64,000 bases of DNA from Gnetum montanum (GCA_015680685.1 MNCI01004656.1:504718-568717); one strand, 5' to 3'; counted from the stretch's first letter, positions 12,291 through 25,010 are shown. Program-made: numbers and translations. The notes: generated by a model from the letters alone, not told the origin.

Positions 12291-13855
12291 AAGAGACGTC
12301 AACAAAGAATGACAAAACACCATAGTAGGCCTATCATCAACATCACTTGTTAGTACCTGATTGGATTTCGTTGCACTATGCTCAAGAGTGCTATGGAGAG
12401 TGCTATGCTAGGAGTAAAAGATGTAGGTAATGTGCTAGGGATAAAAGGGAAGATGAGGTGCAAACAGGATGTCATGATGCTAGATACAGAGTCAACATAG
12501 TTGATGATGACCATGGCACTAGATTAGTTGATATTGACCTCTTGTTAGAGTGCTTATGAGAGAGTCAAAGTGGATTCAGCACTGGATCGATTGCAAATTT
12601 GCAAAACTATTATTTTTCTTGGGGACATGATTTTTCCTATTTATTTTTGTTTTTAGCTTTTTTATTATAGGGCAAACCTCCTTTGGGTTCTACACTTTGC
12701 TAAATGCTGACTGCAAGGTGCTTTCCATCAAGTGGGCTACATGCCACCAGATGGGCTTTACTTTGATGTTTACGAAACCACATTGCATCTATAGGATAAT
12801 TGTTTTCTCCCTGAGATGACTTGTGTTACATCCACTTGGGCTTTGACTAGCCAATAGAGGCTCTCCACGAGATGGCTTGTGTTACGTCTACATTGGGTTC
12901 TATGGTTTGACTTGAAGAGGATGCCATATAGTTAGATCACATGAGCATTAGAGGGGTTTGCAATCTTGAGTATGTGGGGAATGCAAGAGTATCGTAACAT
13001 AAGGATGAATGTAGGTAGGCTATAATAGGGTAGTAGGGATGTGCACTCTTGAGAGGCTTAGCTAGTCCAATCATGCACATCAAAGTAATGCGATGACTTG
13101 CAGCTACAATGAAATGCATCTCTGCATGACCACCTTATGCTTCATCCTACAAAGATAACTCCAAGAAGACAAGAAAAACACACAACACATAATGAAAATA
13201 AAATGCCTAGGGGAAAAATGGCTTCTAGTGTTTCAATGGCTAGGCTAGTGTAGGGACTCCACCCTAAGACTACAATATCCCTACCTACATGATGTAGAGA
13301 AGAGAAGGGGAGGGATGGGGGGATTTAGAGTTATGCTCGCTTACTTTCCTATAGAATTATGCATCACTAATTGAAAACCCAATTTAAGGTCTTGGTAGAC
13401 CATAGCTCCACTAGTTTAAGGCCCTAGAAGATCATAGTATGTTATTTTATAATCCTTGTAGACTACTGTGTGCCTATTTAGCATCATAGTGAATGAATGT
13501 TGTGCTAGTTTAACATCATAGTGGATATTATTGTGTCAGTTTAGTGTCATAGTGGATGATTGTTGTGCTAGTTTAGTGTCATAATAGATGAATGTTATGC
13601 TAGTTTAGTGTCATAGCAGATGATTTCTATGCGAGTTAAGCATCATAGAAAATGATTACTATGCCAATTTAGCATCATAGTGAATGATTACTATGCCAGT
13701 TAAGCATCATAGTGGATAATTGCTATGCTAGTTAAGCATCATAGCATACGATTGCTATGACAATTTAGTATCATAGTGGACATGTGCTACTATGCTAGTT
13801 TAACATCATAGTGGATAGATGGTTACCTTGCTTTGTTAATGTGTGTTGTTGTATG
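12291..13855 (-). other. Element B 3' untranslated region
   Basis: About 1.5 kb between integrase and 3' LTR with no coding trace. It is homologous to 19905-21795 in element C (for instance TTCAGCACTGGATCGATTGC against TTCAGGGTTGGATCGGTTAC) and carries a motif array listed separately. Confidence 0.6.
13384..13816. repeat. Degenerate motif array, element B 3' UTR
   Basis: About a dozen spaced, diverged copies of a unit like GCTAGTTTAGTGTCATAGTG, followed by GGATGATTGCTAT. The first units read TTTAAGGTCTTGGTAGACCA, which ties the array to the TTTAAGGCCATGG-type arrays elsewhere in B and C. Unit spacing is about 35-45 bp. Confidence 0.85.
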
Positions 13856-15100
13856 TTAAGCATAGTACATCTTCAAGTATGAATGGTTCACTAGATTGGC
13901 AAACTCATTTCCATCTTGATCAGCAAGCTTAAATGCTCCATTTTTGTAGGCCTTAGTCACCAAGAAAGACCCTTCCTAGTTGGTTGAGAATTTATTTGCA
14001 AGTTTGCAAATGGCCTTTAGGACTAGGTCCCTTTCTTGATCAGGTGCTAATGCTAGTGGTCATGGTGCTTTTGCTATTGCTTTTCTTGGTACCATTCAAT
14101 GTGATCAAGCATCTGCATGCAGTCCTTCTCTATCAAGTTAAGGTTTATGGCTCTTAACTCATTTTTTTGAGCCTCATCAATAAAGTTCAATAGGATCATT
14201 CGAAGTGATGGAACCTACAATTAAAGAGGTAAAATTGCTTCAAATATATAAACAAGGCTATAAGGCATCTTACTTGTTGTAGTTCAATGTGTTGTGCAGT
14301 AGGCCTAGAGTGTGTAGACTAGTTGCTCATGGAATTGTCATTTGTTATTGCTTAGAAAGGTTTTTGAGAAGGTTGATGATGAATTTGTTAGTGGCCTTCA
14401 CTTGGCCATTTTCTTGAGGGAAGTATGATGATGAAAAAGAATGTTTGATTCCAAAGGACTCAAAAAAGGCTTTAGTATTGACACTACTAAATTATGACCT
14501 GTTGTCTATTACTATGACCATGGGTAATTCAAAATGGGTCACTATGTTATCTAGCATGAATTTGCAAACCTATTGTAATTTTGTCTTCCTAAGGGGAATA
14601 GCCTCAACCCACTTGGTAAAATAGTCAATTGTAGTTGTTATGAAGCTATGCCCTTTGGAGGACTTAGGTGTTATGGGTACAATGATGTCTAAGTCCCAAT
14701 GTTGGAATAGCCATGTGATTTGTGTTATGTGCAATTCAGTTGGTGGCACATGCATTAGGTTGTCATGCCATTGATAGATGTCACATATTTGACCTTCAAG
14801 ATGCAATCATGTTCCATGTAAGGCAAATAATAGCCTAACTATCTAATTTTTGCAGCCATTACCCAAGGTGCTATGTGGCCTCTACATAGTCCCTTGTGGA
14901 CTTACTCAACAATTGTTTTCACTTAACCATTGATTATGCAGGTTAGTAGTATGCCATCATAGAATTTGTGACATAACGTGTTATCACCCATGATGACATA
15001 CTACAATGAATGTTTACGTACTACATATTTTTGGGTAGTAGTTAAATGTTGTAGAGGTTCACCCTATAGAAGGTATGCCTTGATATTGTCATACCACTCT
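13856..15100 (-). pseudogene. Element B integrase (Tat-like, degraded)
   Basis: Integrase read on the minus strand. The N-terminal part (about 15060-14790) has VHKGLCRGHIAPWVMAAKI and LGYYLPYMEHDCILKVK, the Tat-lineage pattern. The core at 14806-14570 has LDIIVPITPKSSKGHSFI and YFTKWVEAIPLRK. It continues with VIVIDNRS (second catalytic Asp) and PYFPQENGQVKATNK (catalytic Glu region; the Glu is Lys here). The C-terminus near 13900 reads GAFKLADQDGNEFANLVN and stops at 13856-13858. Many TAG/TGA interruptions. The same domain in element C is at 21796-23085. Confidence 0.82.
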
Positions 15101-15149
15101 CCTATGTAGGTTGTGCTTATTATGGCTATGGATGAAATGTTGATGATTT

Positions 15150-15770
15150 GCATGATAGGCATGGTGCAATCTACAACTAAGGTGGGAAATGCATGGAACA
15201 TGTAAAATGTGATGCTAAGGGCTACTGTTGCTAGTGTGGTAGCTATACCATTGTCATTTCAAGGGATGTTTTAGACATTGGCAGTTGCAAAGCATTGAAG
15301 CAAGTGTCTTGCTAGGTCACAGTAAGGCTATAAATGTTGGGTCTTGTATGTGTAAACCTTTATTACCTAGTTGATCACTAATTGTGAGTCACCTTGAATC
15401 ACTATTAGTTGGATCTCTACATCACATGCTACAAGGATATCTTAGAGGAGATCCTCGTACTCTGCCATGTTGTTAGTGCAAGGGAACATAAAATGATATG
15501 TGAAGGGTTGAATCTCCCTAGAGGGAAATGTAATAATGATAGTGGTGCTATCCCCTTGGGAGGTTAAAGCTCTATCAAAATGCAGGAGTGCCTCATAGTT
15601 GTTAAGCACTTGACTAATGCTACTAACATGCTCATCTAGGAATTATCGGTCTATGGTTGTTTGATTATGTATGGGTGAAGCTGTAAGTTGTGCAACTATA
15701 GCTTGACCTTTTGTTGAGACTTTTGCAATGTAATGTAGGTAAAAATTCATAGTTATTACTTTCCATCACG
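15150..15770 (-). pseudogene. Element B RNase H (degraded)
   Basis: Minus-strand translation gives LLHFDRALTSQGDSTTII, then FPSREIQPFTYHFMFPCTNN with MAEYEDLL, then VIQGDSQLVINQ. This is the type-I RNase H series of Tat-lineage pol (family form 'FDGAS... TNN-AEYEAL ... GDSxLVI'). It lies between RT and integrase as expected and contains several stops. Confidence 0.78.
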
Positions 15771-15799
15771 TGATACAACTATTTTCATAGATGTTCATT

Positions 15800-17000
15800 A
15801 TTATTGCTTGGAGTACATTGTTTTTGCAAATGATGTTGACTTGACTATAGGGAAGGTAATGCCTCCACTTCTTTAGTGAGAAGACTAAGAAAGAAAATGC
15901 TTTTTCACATTATTATATTTCACTTCATGGGCAAATAATGCATGGCTCAAGTAGTAGATTGAGACCTCGGTGCCATCATCTTACTTTTGGCAAAGCAGAG
16001 AAGTAATGGAAGTGTCACAAGTGGTGAGGTAGATGTAAAACGTTTATCTCCTTGTGAAGGGTGAATCATAGGAAGTTGTGCCAACTCCTACTTAAGGTTT
16101 TCAAATGCTTGTTGGCATTGAGCTGTCCACTCGAAGTGGGCTCCTTTCTTGAGTAGATGTTGCATTAGCTATAACTTATTGGTTAATTAGGTGATAAACC
16201 TACGTATGAATTGTAGTTTACCTTTCAATCCCCATAGCTCCTTAAGGTTGGTCAAGGGTGCTAAGTTGGTTATGGCCTTAACCTTATTGGGGTCTATGCA
16301 TATTTCTACTTTGGATATTTCTACTTTGGATCTTGTCCATTTTGACATTGAAAACACACTTCTTGGGGTTCAACCTAAGATGATGTTTTAAGTAACATTT
16401 AAGCACTAAGTCTAGATCATTTGCATGATCATGGGCCACTTTTGACTTAATGTCAATATCATTAACATAGTCATTGAGTAAACTTAGCATGTAATCACTA
16501 AATATATATGTCACATGTTGATACATTTCTTCTATGTTCTTAAGTTTAAAAGGCATCATGGTATAGCAAAATGTAGCCCAGGGGGTCATGAAGGTTGCTC
16601 TGAGTTAGTGCTCAAGGTTGATCCTAATCTGGTTATAGCCCGAGAACCCATCCATAAAGGATAATAAGGTGTTTCTAGCTATGGTATCGACTAGTTGATC
16701 GATATTGGGAAATGGGAAGTCATCTTTGATGGTCACCTTGTTTAGGTCTTGGAAGTCTATGCAAATGCATATACTACCATTTTTCTTAGGCACAACAATG
16801 ATGTTGGAGACCTAGCCTACATAGTCAATAGCTTTAATGAAACTAGCTTTGTAGAGCTTCATGATTTCATCACGGAGTACCAACACCACCTTAAGTCTAA
16901 CCTTACATGTTTTTTGTTTGACCAGTTTAATGTAAGGATTGAGGATGATATTGTGCTAGACTAGCTTACAATTTAAGCCTAACATGTTCTCATATGACCA
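15800..17000 (-). pseudogene. pol: Element B reverse transcriptase (degraded)
   Basis: The longest clean piece, 16793-16605, reads VPKKNGSICICIDFQDLNKV and FPFPNIDQLVDTI, then LLSFMDGFSGYNQIRI, textbook Ty3/gypsy RT motifs. It continues with MTPWATFCYTMMPFKLKN and LLNDYVNDIDIKSK, where the YVDD box reads YVND, so a catalytic Asp is lost. HLRLNPKKCVFNVKM follows. Upstream (about 17060-16800) FTWSYENMLGLNC and VKQKTCKVRLK mark the Tat-type approach to RT. Unlike ordinary elements, the protease is not next door: it lies about 7 kb away beyond an antisense gene. Confidence 0.86.
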
Positions 17001-18286
17001 TGTAAATTCCTTAATGTTATTGTCAAGAACCTTAACAATATCTTGGGCATACTAAGGCTCTAGCAAAGAGCTGAGTTTTAGCATTCGTGACTTACTAGTG
17101 GGTGTAGCCATAAGGATCTCAATGAGGGAATCCTCCATGATGTTCCCTACCTCTAGATCAAGAGCCTTAACTAGATGGTTGGGCTAGTCTAGTGGTACCT
17201 CTATATATGCTATGTATTTAGTGTAGGTTGTAGGCTCAAGGTCTAGGCAATGTGGGTCAGTGCATCACTTGATATCGCCTTGAGGTCCTGTGAGGACGAG
17301 AGGTAAGAAAACTTTCTCTTGCATAGACATGTTGTATTCCCATAAAATCAATCATGAAAACATCAAGTGAAACCTACTTTAATGAAGTTAATAAGCACAA
17401 AGGAAGAGAAAGAAATGTGATGAAAATTTTTCTAAGTATGCATGCAAGTTGTTAAGGAAGGAAGGTAAACATGCTTGTGCTAGTTTTAGGAATTGGTAGG
17501 CCATGTGAATGCTAGTTTTAGGTCTTAAAGAATCATAGATGTATCAAACATGGCATCTTGGGGAGGACTGGCCATGCTTAGAAAGTGGAATTTTCTTAGA
17601 TGTTCACTAGGTTGCAAAACATTAAAAATTTTGGCTAAGTGTGGGTGACTACGCTTTCACCTGACTATGCTCTCATCCAACTATGCTCTCCATTGAGACA
17701 CTTGGTGTGGAGCATAGTCCTATGTTGGTGGGACATTAAATGACATTGGGAGGGTATATCGATGCATTTAAATGTAGGTAAGTTGTCATTTTGCTATCTT
17801 CAAATGTGACCTTTAGAGTGTAGTCTTGCCATTGCTACTGCAAGTTGCCAGTGCAGAGTGTAGTTGGAATAATGATGTTCTGGAGTGAACGCTTGCACCT
17901 AGGACTAGAAAATATTTCTAAGGGGGAGAGAGCACAAGGCTACTTTCCATAGGAATGTGTAGAGGAGAGGTGATCGTTAGTGTCAACCAGGTACCTTGAG
18001 TATGCTCTCCCATTTACTCATTTTTTATTTCATTTTTTGGTGTTGATGAGGGTTTGGGAGTGTAGTCATGTGTTGAACCCTACCATGGTGCCCTACCATG
18101 GTAGTGGCCACTGCCATCATGTACCCTTACAGTGAAATGCAATGGCAAGAATGGCTTTGGACTCACATGGTGATTTTGCATAGGGTTCTGCTAGGGTTTT
18201 GTGAAGGAAAATGATGGATTTTGGGGTTTGTTCATGGCCATAAGGATGCTAGGGATTTTGATGGATTGTTTTCTTTAATAGAGGCA
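17001..18286 (-). other. Element B spacer upstream of RT (left part, up to element C)
   Basis: Holds the N-terminal pol linker (about 17330-17000) and then non-coding DNA homologous to 25330-26550 in element C, for instance GGTGGGACATTAAATGACAT against GGTAGGTAGTGCATTTAATT. Copies of the TAGTTTTAGG motif lie at about 17480-17530. The spacer is split at 18286 by element C and resumes at 37902. Confidence 0.55.
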
Positions 18287-19904
18287 TGTAGCGACTAAAA
18301 ACATTGGTGACTAGAACAATCATGCTAAGGGGTCTATAGTCACAGTACATCCCTAACATTGCCCCCATCTAAAGGGTTATCACTAGATAGGAAAATAGAG
18401 GTGGAGCACCTAGAATAGTCTTGTTGATCGAGCTGGGACTTATGGAGTGTTTTGACAAACAAGTGCTAGAGGATTCACATAGTATTTTTAGTGGTACCAA
18501 GGTCAACTAAGCCTAAGCATAGTAGGTCTTTTCGATGTGCAAACAATGGTGCAAACATGAAAATGCATGCAAAATAGTGAAAAGATGCAAGTGTAATGCC
18601 AAATGCCGAAGAAAATACTTCAAAATACAATCGAGTTTCAAAGAGGAAGAATGGCAACACCCCAAATGGGGAAGCATAGCAATTGCAAAAGAGGGTTGAG
18701 GAGGTACATGGTGTATAGACAGGCATAGTAGGTAGCATAGTCATAGTCTCTGTTGGTGTTCAAGCTATAAAACTAACATGCACCATGAGGTCTGAGCTAG
18801 CTAGGTTGGCCACCATAGTGTCTTGTAGGCTACAGTATGCAAAGGTGGTATCTTAAAGTTTTTCCAAGGTGCTAAGTGTGTCTGAGTACAAGGGTGCTAG
18901 TGGTAAGATGCTCACTACTGAATGAGAATGCCTAGTGCTTCAGAATGCCAAGTGCTAAATGCAAATGCCAACACTTAAATGTGAATTGCGAGGGTATTGA
19001 TAGGGTTAGGATTGACATGAAGTGCAAATTGGGTGCCATGTGGTAGAGGGGTAGGTGAGGCTATGTTGACCCTAACTACACTCCTACTAGAGAAAAATGG
19101 TGCCATGCTATAGTGTATACCAATGAACCCCAAGACTATCAGACTATGACTACACTACCGAGACTACATGTGCTAGAGTCCAAAAACTACAATGTACCTA
19201 TAAACAATGCAAAATAGTGCAATTTGGAGGCTACACTCTAGGACTATGCTCTCCCCTCTTTTGAGTGGGTCGAGTGTAGGTACAATTATTGGACAAATGG
19301 GGAGTGCAAAAGAAATGCAAATCACTGATCTTGCTTACTAGAGGAGTGCTAGGGTTGAGATGAAGGCCTGTGCTAAGCTTTGGAAGCTTTTTGATGCAAT
19401 CCTACATTGCTATGGCAGCTATGCTTTGGAGTGTAACCCAATAGTTAGGAAAATTTTACAAAAATTGAAGTCCAATGCTAGCTATGCTAGCTATGCTCTA
19501 GAGCATGGCAAGAAAAGTGAGAGCATAGCATTGACACTTAGAAAAAATTGGCAAAACTTAGTAATCATCATCTAGGCTATGTTGGCTACGCTTTGGAGCA
19601 TAGTAGGAGGGGTAGATTTAGGAGTTAGGAAATTTGTCAAATGCCTCTTCCATGTTGAGCTAGCTTGATAGCTTCTAGCTTGACACTTTAGCAAAACTAG
19701 TCATTGAATATTCTTGCAATTTTTGTTGACACGTAGAAAATTTTTGCAAATCTGGTTTTATGCTTTATGCTATGCTGACTATGCTCTAGAGCATAGTCCC
19801 AATAGTGGAAGCATGGGTGGAACACTCTGAACAAATTTACCTTAGGTTGATACTTAGATAAATTTGTAGTCGAGGTGCTATTGCTTGAATTTGTTGGTAT
19901 TTCA
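18287..19904 (-). repeat. Element C 3' LTR (left)
   Basis: Begins TGTAGCGACTAAAAACATTG and ends GGTATTTCA. It pairs with 36200-37901, with shared blocks such as GGATTCACATAGTATTTTTA. Where the right copy has TATTTATA (TATA box on the minus strand), this copy reads TATTGATA at about 18995. It contains a perfect 22-bp palindrome at 19777-19798. Confidence 0.85.
19777..19798. promoter_or_regulatory. Perfect 22-bp palindrome in element C 3' LTR
   Basis: The core ACTATGCTCTAGAGCATAGT is its own reverse complement and is extended by G and C. Near copies occur at 19489-19509, 37513-37532, 37653-37672 and about 37774-37796. A repeated palindrome in U3 suggests a dimeric factor site; that function is inferred. 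Confidence 0.6.
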
Positions 19905-21795
19905 TTAGCACCTCTTTGTTGATTTTTGGAGGAGTGGCCCAAGAGACATCAATAAAGAACCTGAAACACCACAACAAACATGGCACCAACATCACTCATT
20001 AGTACCCAACTGGATGGCACTTTGCTAGGATTAAGAGTGCTAAGGAAAATGGTATGATGGAGGTAACAGATGTAGGGAATTAGCTAGGGATAGCAAGGGA
20101 ATGAGATATAAATGGTGTATCATTCTGCAAGATGTTGAGTTAGCATAACTAACCATGATCATGGCACCAAGGTGGCTTGTCACTGAAATGATGACCTCTC
20201 ATCTGAATGTTTGTGAGAAAGTTGTTGCCCATAGCACCAGAATGGATTACCCTTGACATGTTGGCCTCTCATTGAAGTGCTTATGAGAAGGCCAATGCGA
20301 ATTCAGGGTTGGATCGGTTACAACTTTGTTAGATTTTGTTTGGGAACATGTTTTACCCTCTTCCCCCTCCCCCCTTTTACTTTTTTTTCTTTGTGAAATG
20401 CTAGCTTCAAGATGCTTATCATTGAGTGGACTACATGCCACTAAATGGGCTTTGCTTAGAGATAACTACATCACATCTATAGGATAGGTGTTTCCTCCCT
20501 AGGACAAGTTGGGTTACATTTTCTTGGGCTTTGACTAGCCCACAAAGGCTTTCCATGGGATGAGTTATGTTATGTTCATCATGGGTTCTGTAGTTGATTG
20601 AAAAAATGGTGCCATATGCATGGAAGAAGCTTGTAGGAAAGGTAGGAAAATGCAAGGTAAAGGGGTAAATGTAGATAGGATATAGAGAGGTAATGAGGAT
20701 GTGCACTCTTGAGTGGCTTGGCAAGTCTGACTAGGTGCATCAAAGTAATGTGATGACTTGCTGTGGCAATGAGACACATCTCTGAATGATCACCTTTGGG
20801 GATTTTTCCTACAAACACAATGTAGAGAAAATAAGAAAATAACCACACAACATGAGATAAGAACAAGCTACTACTTTTGAGGGCACTGGAAGTGCCATGA
20901 GTGCTAGACTAGTTCAAGAGCTTGCAGTGCCAAAGAAAGAAGGCTAATCCAAGTGCTGGAGCTAGAAGGATGCAAAAGCTTTAGTAGCCACACCAAAAGT
21001 AACTGGATGCACTTCCAAGCCCAAGAAATGGTAAGGGCTAGAGGATGGTAGTGCTATGGTTGGGCCATAGTACTACTGGGACTCCAGTGGGTGGTGTTCA
21101 TAGTGAGAGCTCCAACCAATAATAAAATACCCAAGGCTGGCAAGGTTGTTGGCATGGCCCAAGGGAAATATGACTAGTGATGGTGGTGGTAGCTCCAGAA
21201 GGTTAGCAAAATGCCTAAGGGAATCTCTAGAGGATCAAAAAAATGCCAAGGATAGTGACATTGCAAATGTTCTAGAGGTATCTTTCTTGATTATGTGAAC
21301 TTCATTTTGGAACTACAATGCCTTGCCCTACCTTACCCAAGAGGCATGGGTAGATGATGGAGGATCAAAAGTATTTATGCTTTCTTGTACGCAAAACTAT
21401 GTATGTTGAGCTATGCGTGCTAAACTGAAAACCAAGTTTCATGTCCTAGTAGACCACAAGCTATGCTAGTTTAAGGTCCTAGCAGATTGTGAACCCAGTT
21501 TAAGGTCCTGGTAGATTGTGATGTGCTAGTTTAAGGTCCTAGTAGATCATGGTACACTAGTTTATAGTCCTAGTAGACTATTATGTGCCATTTTAATATT
21601 GTAGTAGATAGTGGATGTTGTGCCAATTTAATGTCATAGTGCAAGGATGAGCTATGCTAGTTTATAGTCATAGCAGACAATGTTATAGGTGCTAGTTTTA
21701 GCGTCATTTTTCAAGGATGATCTATGCTAATTTATAGTTTTAGTAGACTATTTTGTGCTAGTTTAACATCATAGCGGATGTGTTCTTACCTTGCT
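19905..21795 (-). other. Element C 3' untranslated region with polypurine tract
   Basis: The first 25 bases read, on the minus strand, as a purine-rich run ending GAGGTGCTAA next to the LTR. The rest is non-coding, homologous to B's 3' UTR, and includes the motif array at about 21433-21785. Confidence 0.6.
21433..21785. repeat. Degenerate motif array, element C 3' UTR
   Basis: About ten copies of a unit like GCTAGTTTAAGGTCCTAGTA with GATCAT or GACTAT between, changing towards GCTAGTTTAACATCATAGC at the right end. It is the counterpart of 13384-13816 in element B. Confidence 0.85.
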
Positions 21796-23085
21796 TTATT
21801 GTTGATGTACCACTGTGTACCAGGCGTAGTATGGCTTTAGGTATGAATGGTTGATCAAATTGGAAAACTCATTGCCATCTAGATTAGCAAGCTTTAATGC
21901 TATATTTTCATATACCTTGGTGACCAAGAAAGGCCCTTCGTAGTTAGCTAAGAATTTATTCATGGGTTTGTGAATCGCCTTGAGGAATAAGTTCCCTTTC
22001 TTGATTGGGCATTGATGCTGATTGTGTTGATGCTTTTGCCATTACGCTTCCTGATATCACTTGATTTGGTCAAGCATTTGCATGTGCTCCTTCTCTATAG
22101 AATTGAGGTCAATAATTCTCAACTCTTTATTTTGAGCCTTATTAATAAAGCTTAAGAGGATCATGTAGAGCGATGGGACCTGCAATTGAAGAGGAAAAAT
22201 GACTTCAAACCCATACACAAGGCCCATAGTGCCAAGAGGATCACATAGAGCAATGGGACCTGCAATTCAAGAGGCATTTTACTTGTTGCTATTTTGCATG
22301 TTGTGTGATAGGCCCATAGTGCATAGACTAGTTGCTTATGCCATTGCCATTGATTAGTGCTAAACATATTCTTCAGAAGGTTGATGATGACTTTGTTTGT
22401 AGCCTCCTCTTGGCCATTTTCCTTCAGGTAGTATGGCATTGAAAAGGAATGCTTAATGCCAAGGTGTTCACAAAAGTCTTTGATTTCTACACTGCTAAAC
22501 TGTGGCCGGTTGTTTGTGACTATAGTCATGGGTAGACCAATCGGGTTGCTATGTTGTTAAGAATGAATTTGCAAACCTGTTGCAATGTTATCTTCCTAAG
22601 TTGGGTAGCTTCAACCCACTTGGTAAAGTATTCAGTTGTAGTTATGATGAAGCTATGTCTTGCAAAAGACTTAGGCATGATGAATCCTATGATATGCAAA
22701 CCCCAACATTGAAATGACCATGTGATTTGTGTGGTGTGTAGTTTAGTGGGTGGCACATGCATTAGATTTCCATTCCATTGACATGCATCTCACATCTTGA
22801 CATTGGAGATGCAATCACATTCCATGTAAGGCCAATAGTAGCCTAAGAATCTCATCTTTGATGCCATTGCCCTAGGTGCTATGTGGCCTCTGCATAGTCC
22901 CTCATGGACTTGATCAACTAGTGTTTGTGCTTCACTATTGCTAACACAAGTTAGTAGTATGCCATTGTAAGATCTGTGAAATAGTATGCTATCACCCACA
23001 ATGACATACTGCCATGACCATTTTCGCACTACATCCTTTTGGGTAGTGGTTAGATGTTGTGGAGGCTTACCCTATTAAAGGTATG
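21796..23085 (-). pseudogene. Element C integrase (degraded, with an internal tandem duplication)
   Basis: N-terminal part 23029-22790: HEGLCRGHIAPRAMASKM and LGYYWPYMECDCISNVKM. Core 22762-22526: LHIIGFIMPKSFARHSFI and YFTKWVEATQLRK. From 22529: MTIVTNNRPQFSSVEIKDF (second Asp replaced by Asn) and YYLKENGQEEATNKVIINLL, with a Glu preserved. The C-terminus ends at the TAA at 21796-21798. Around 22156-22275 an 80-bp segment is duplicated in tandem (GGGACCTGCAATTGAAGAGG, then GGGACCTGCAATTCAAGAGG), which B lacks and which breaks the domain. Confidence 0.84.
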
Positions 23086-23800
23086 ACTTGATGTCATCAT
23101 ACCACTCTTATGTGTGAGTCATTCTTGTTGTGGCTATGGATGCAATGTCAATTGTTCTTGTGATAGGCTTGGTGCAATTTGTTACTAAGGTAGGCAAGGC
23201 ATGAAACATGTTAGGTGCAATGCTCAAGGCTAGTGTAGCTAATGCATCGACAATGACATTCTCATTGTGGGAAATATGTTGGATATCTATGGTTGCAAAT
23301 TGTTTGAGCAAGTGATTTGCCAAGTCATAGTAAGGTTTTAAATGTTGTGCTTTGTAGGTGTAAACCTCTATGAATTGACTAATGACTAATTGCAAATCAC
23401 CTCAGATCACTAGGTTTTGAATTCCTAGGTCATAAGCTACTAAGATGCCTCTAAGGAAACATTCATACTTAGCTATGTTGTTAGTGCAAGGAAATGAAAA
23501 GTGACAAGTGAAGGGTGAGATCTCCCTAGAGGGAAACATGATCATGGTTGTGGAACTACCTCCTTGAGAGGTTGAAGCACCATCAAAGTGTAAAATTGCC
23601 TCAAAGTTGGTAAGCACTTGGCTTATGCTACTAACATTCTCATTTAGAAATTCCAGATCTATCATTGCTTGATCATTTATTGGTGAAGCTGTGAGTTCTG
23701 TGGCTATTGGTTGACCTTTAGTTGATGCTAGTGCTATGTAGTGCAAGTCAAACTCTGCGATTATTACTTTCCAATGTGTAATTCTACTACTTTTGTAAAT
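23086..23800 (-). pseudogene. Element C RNase H and connection (degraded)
   Basis: Open piece 23746-23402: AILHFDGASTSQGGSSTTMI, FPSREISPFTCHFSFPCTNN and IAKYECFLRGILVAYDLG. Open piece 23395-23108: MQLVISQFIEVYTYKAQHLK and HISHNENVIVDALATLAL. This is the type-I RNase H of Tat-lineage pol; the D-E-D pattern is recognisable and the frame is broken once between the pieces. Better kept than in element B. Confidence 0.85.
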
Positions 23801-23949
23801 ATCTATGGTGATTGCTTACAGTACATTGCTTTTGTAGATGATGTTTACTTGGTTGTGAAAAAGATAGTGCCTCTACTTCTTAAGTGAAAAGACTAAGGTG
23901 AGGTAGTTCTTTTCCACATTATTGTACTTTTCTTCATTGGCCACTAATG

Positions 23950-25010
23950 CATGGCTTAGGTAGTATACAAGGACCTCTGAGCCATCATCTCACTTTCAGA
24001 AAAGCAAAGAGGAAATGGACATGGTGGAGGTTGCAAGGTAGATGTAAAATGGTTTATCCCCTTGTGGAGGGTAGACTATTGGAAGTTGAGCTAGCTCTTG
24101 TTTAAGGTTGTCAAATGCCTCTTGGCACTAAGATGTCCACTTAAAGGGAGCTCATTTTTTGAGAAAATGTTGCATGGGCTGCAACTTGTTAGTCAACCTT
24201 GTGATAAACTTGCGAATGAATTGTTTTCTACCTTGTAACCCATGTAGCTCCTTAAGGTTAGTCGACGATGCTAAGTTGATAATGGCCTTATCCTTATTGG
24301 GGTCTATGCATATTCCTGCTTCTGATACTATGAAACCTAGCATGTGACCCATTTTGACACCAAAGATACACTTCTTAGGATTCAATCTAAGGCCATGTCT
24401 TAGTTAACATTTGAGTACATGGTCTAAGTCATCTGCATGGTTGGGTGCCACCTTGGACTTAACTACTATGTCATCAATGTAGTCATTGAGCAAATTTAGC
24501 AAATAATTGTTGAATATGTATGTCATTGCATGTTGCTAGGTTGCTCTTATGCTCTTTAGTATGAAAGGCATTATTGTATAGCAAAACGTATGCTAAGGGA
24601 TCATGAAGGTCATACTGAGTTGGTGCTCCAAGTTGATTTGAATCTGGTTGTAACCAGAGAACCCATTCATGAAGGAGAATAAGGCATGACCAGCTGTAAT
24701 ATTGACTAGTTGATCAATACTAGGCACTAAGAAATTATCTTTAATGGTTACCTTGTTTAGGTCCTATAAGTCTATGCAAATGCGTATGCTTCTATTTTTC
24801 TTGGGTACAACCATAATTTTGGAGACCCATTCTATGTAGTCAATGGCTCAGAAGAAACTAGCCTTGTAAAGCTTAGTGATGTCATCACAGACTACCAATG
24901 CCACCTTAGGCCTAACCTTGCAAGCTTTCTACTTAACTGGTTTTACACGAGGATTGAGGATTATATTATGCTACACTATGTGAGGATCTAGGCCTGGCAC
25001 GTCTTTATAA
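23950..25010 (-). pseudogene. pol: Element C reverse transcriptase (degraded)
   Basis: Minus strand. MNPKKCIFGVKMGHMLGFIV and GICIDPNKDKAIINLASSTN lie at 24385-24260, matching the RT thumb 'LNPxKCxFGVxxGxxLGFxVSxxGI'. Upstream, translations give the FMNGFSGYNQIQINLEH-like palm at about 24650 and the PKKNRSIRICIDL-like fingers at about 24790. LLNDYIDDIVVKSK near 24480 keeps the D-D pair. Several stops. The N-terminal linker runs to about 25330. Confidence 0.82.

Noticed and set aside
13384-13816. Regularly spaced repeats resembling a CRISPR array
   Set aside because: Units are diverged, spacing is irregular and spacers are themselves similar. The context is a plant retrotransposon UTR.
18282-18286. 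Target-site duplication of element C (AGGCA against AAGTG at 37902-37906)
   Set aside because: Three of five bases differ. It may be decayed, but I cannot support it.
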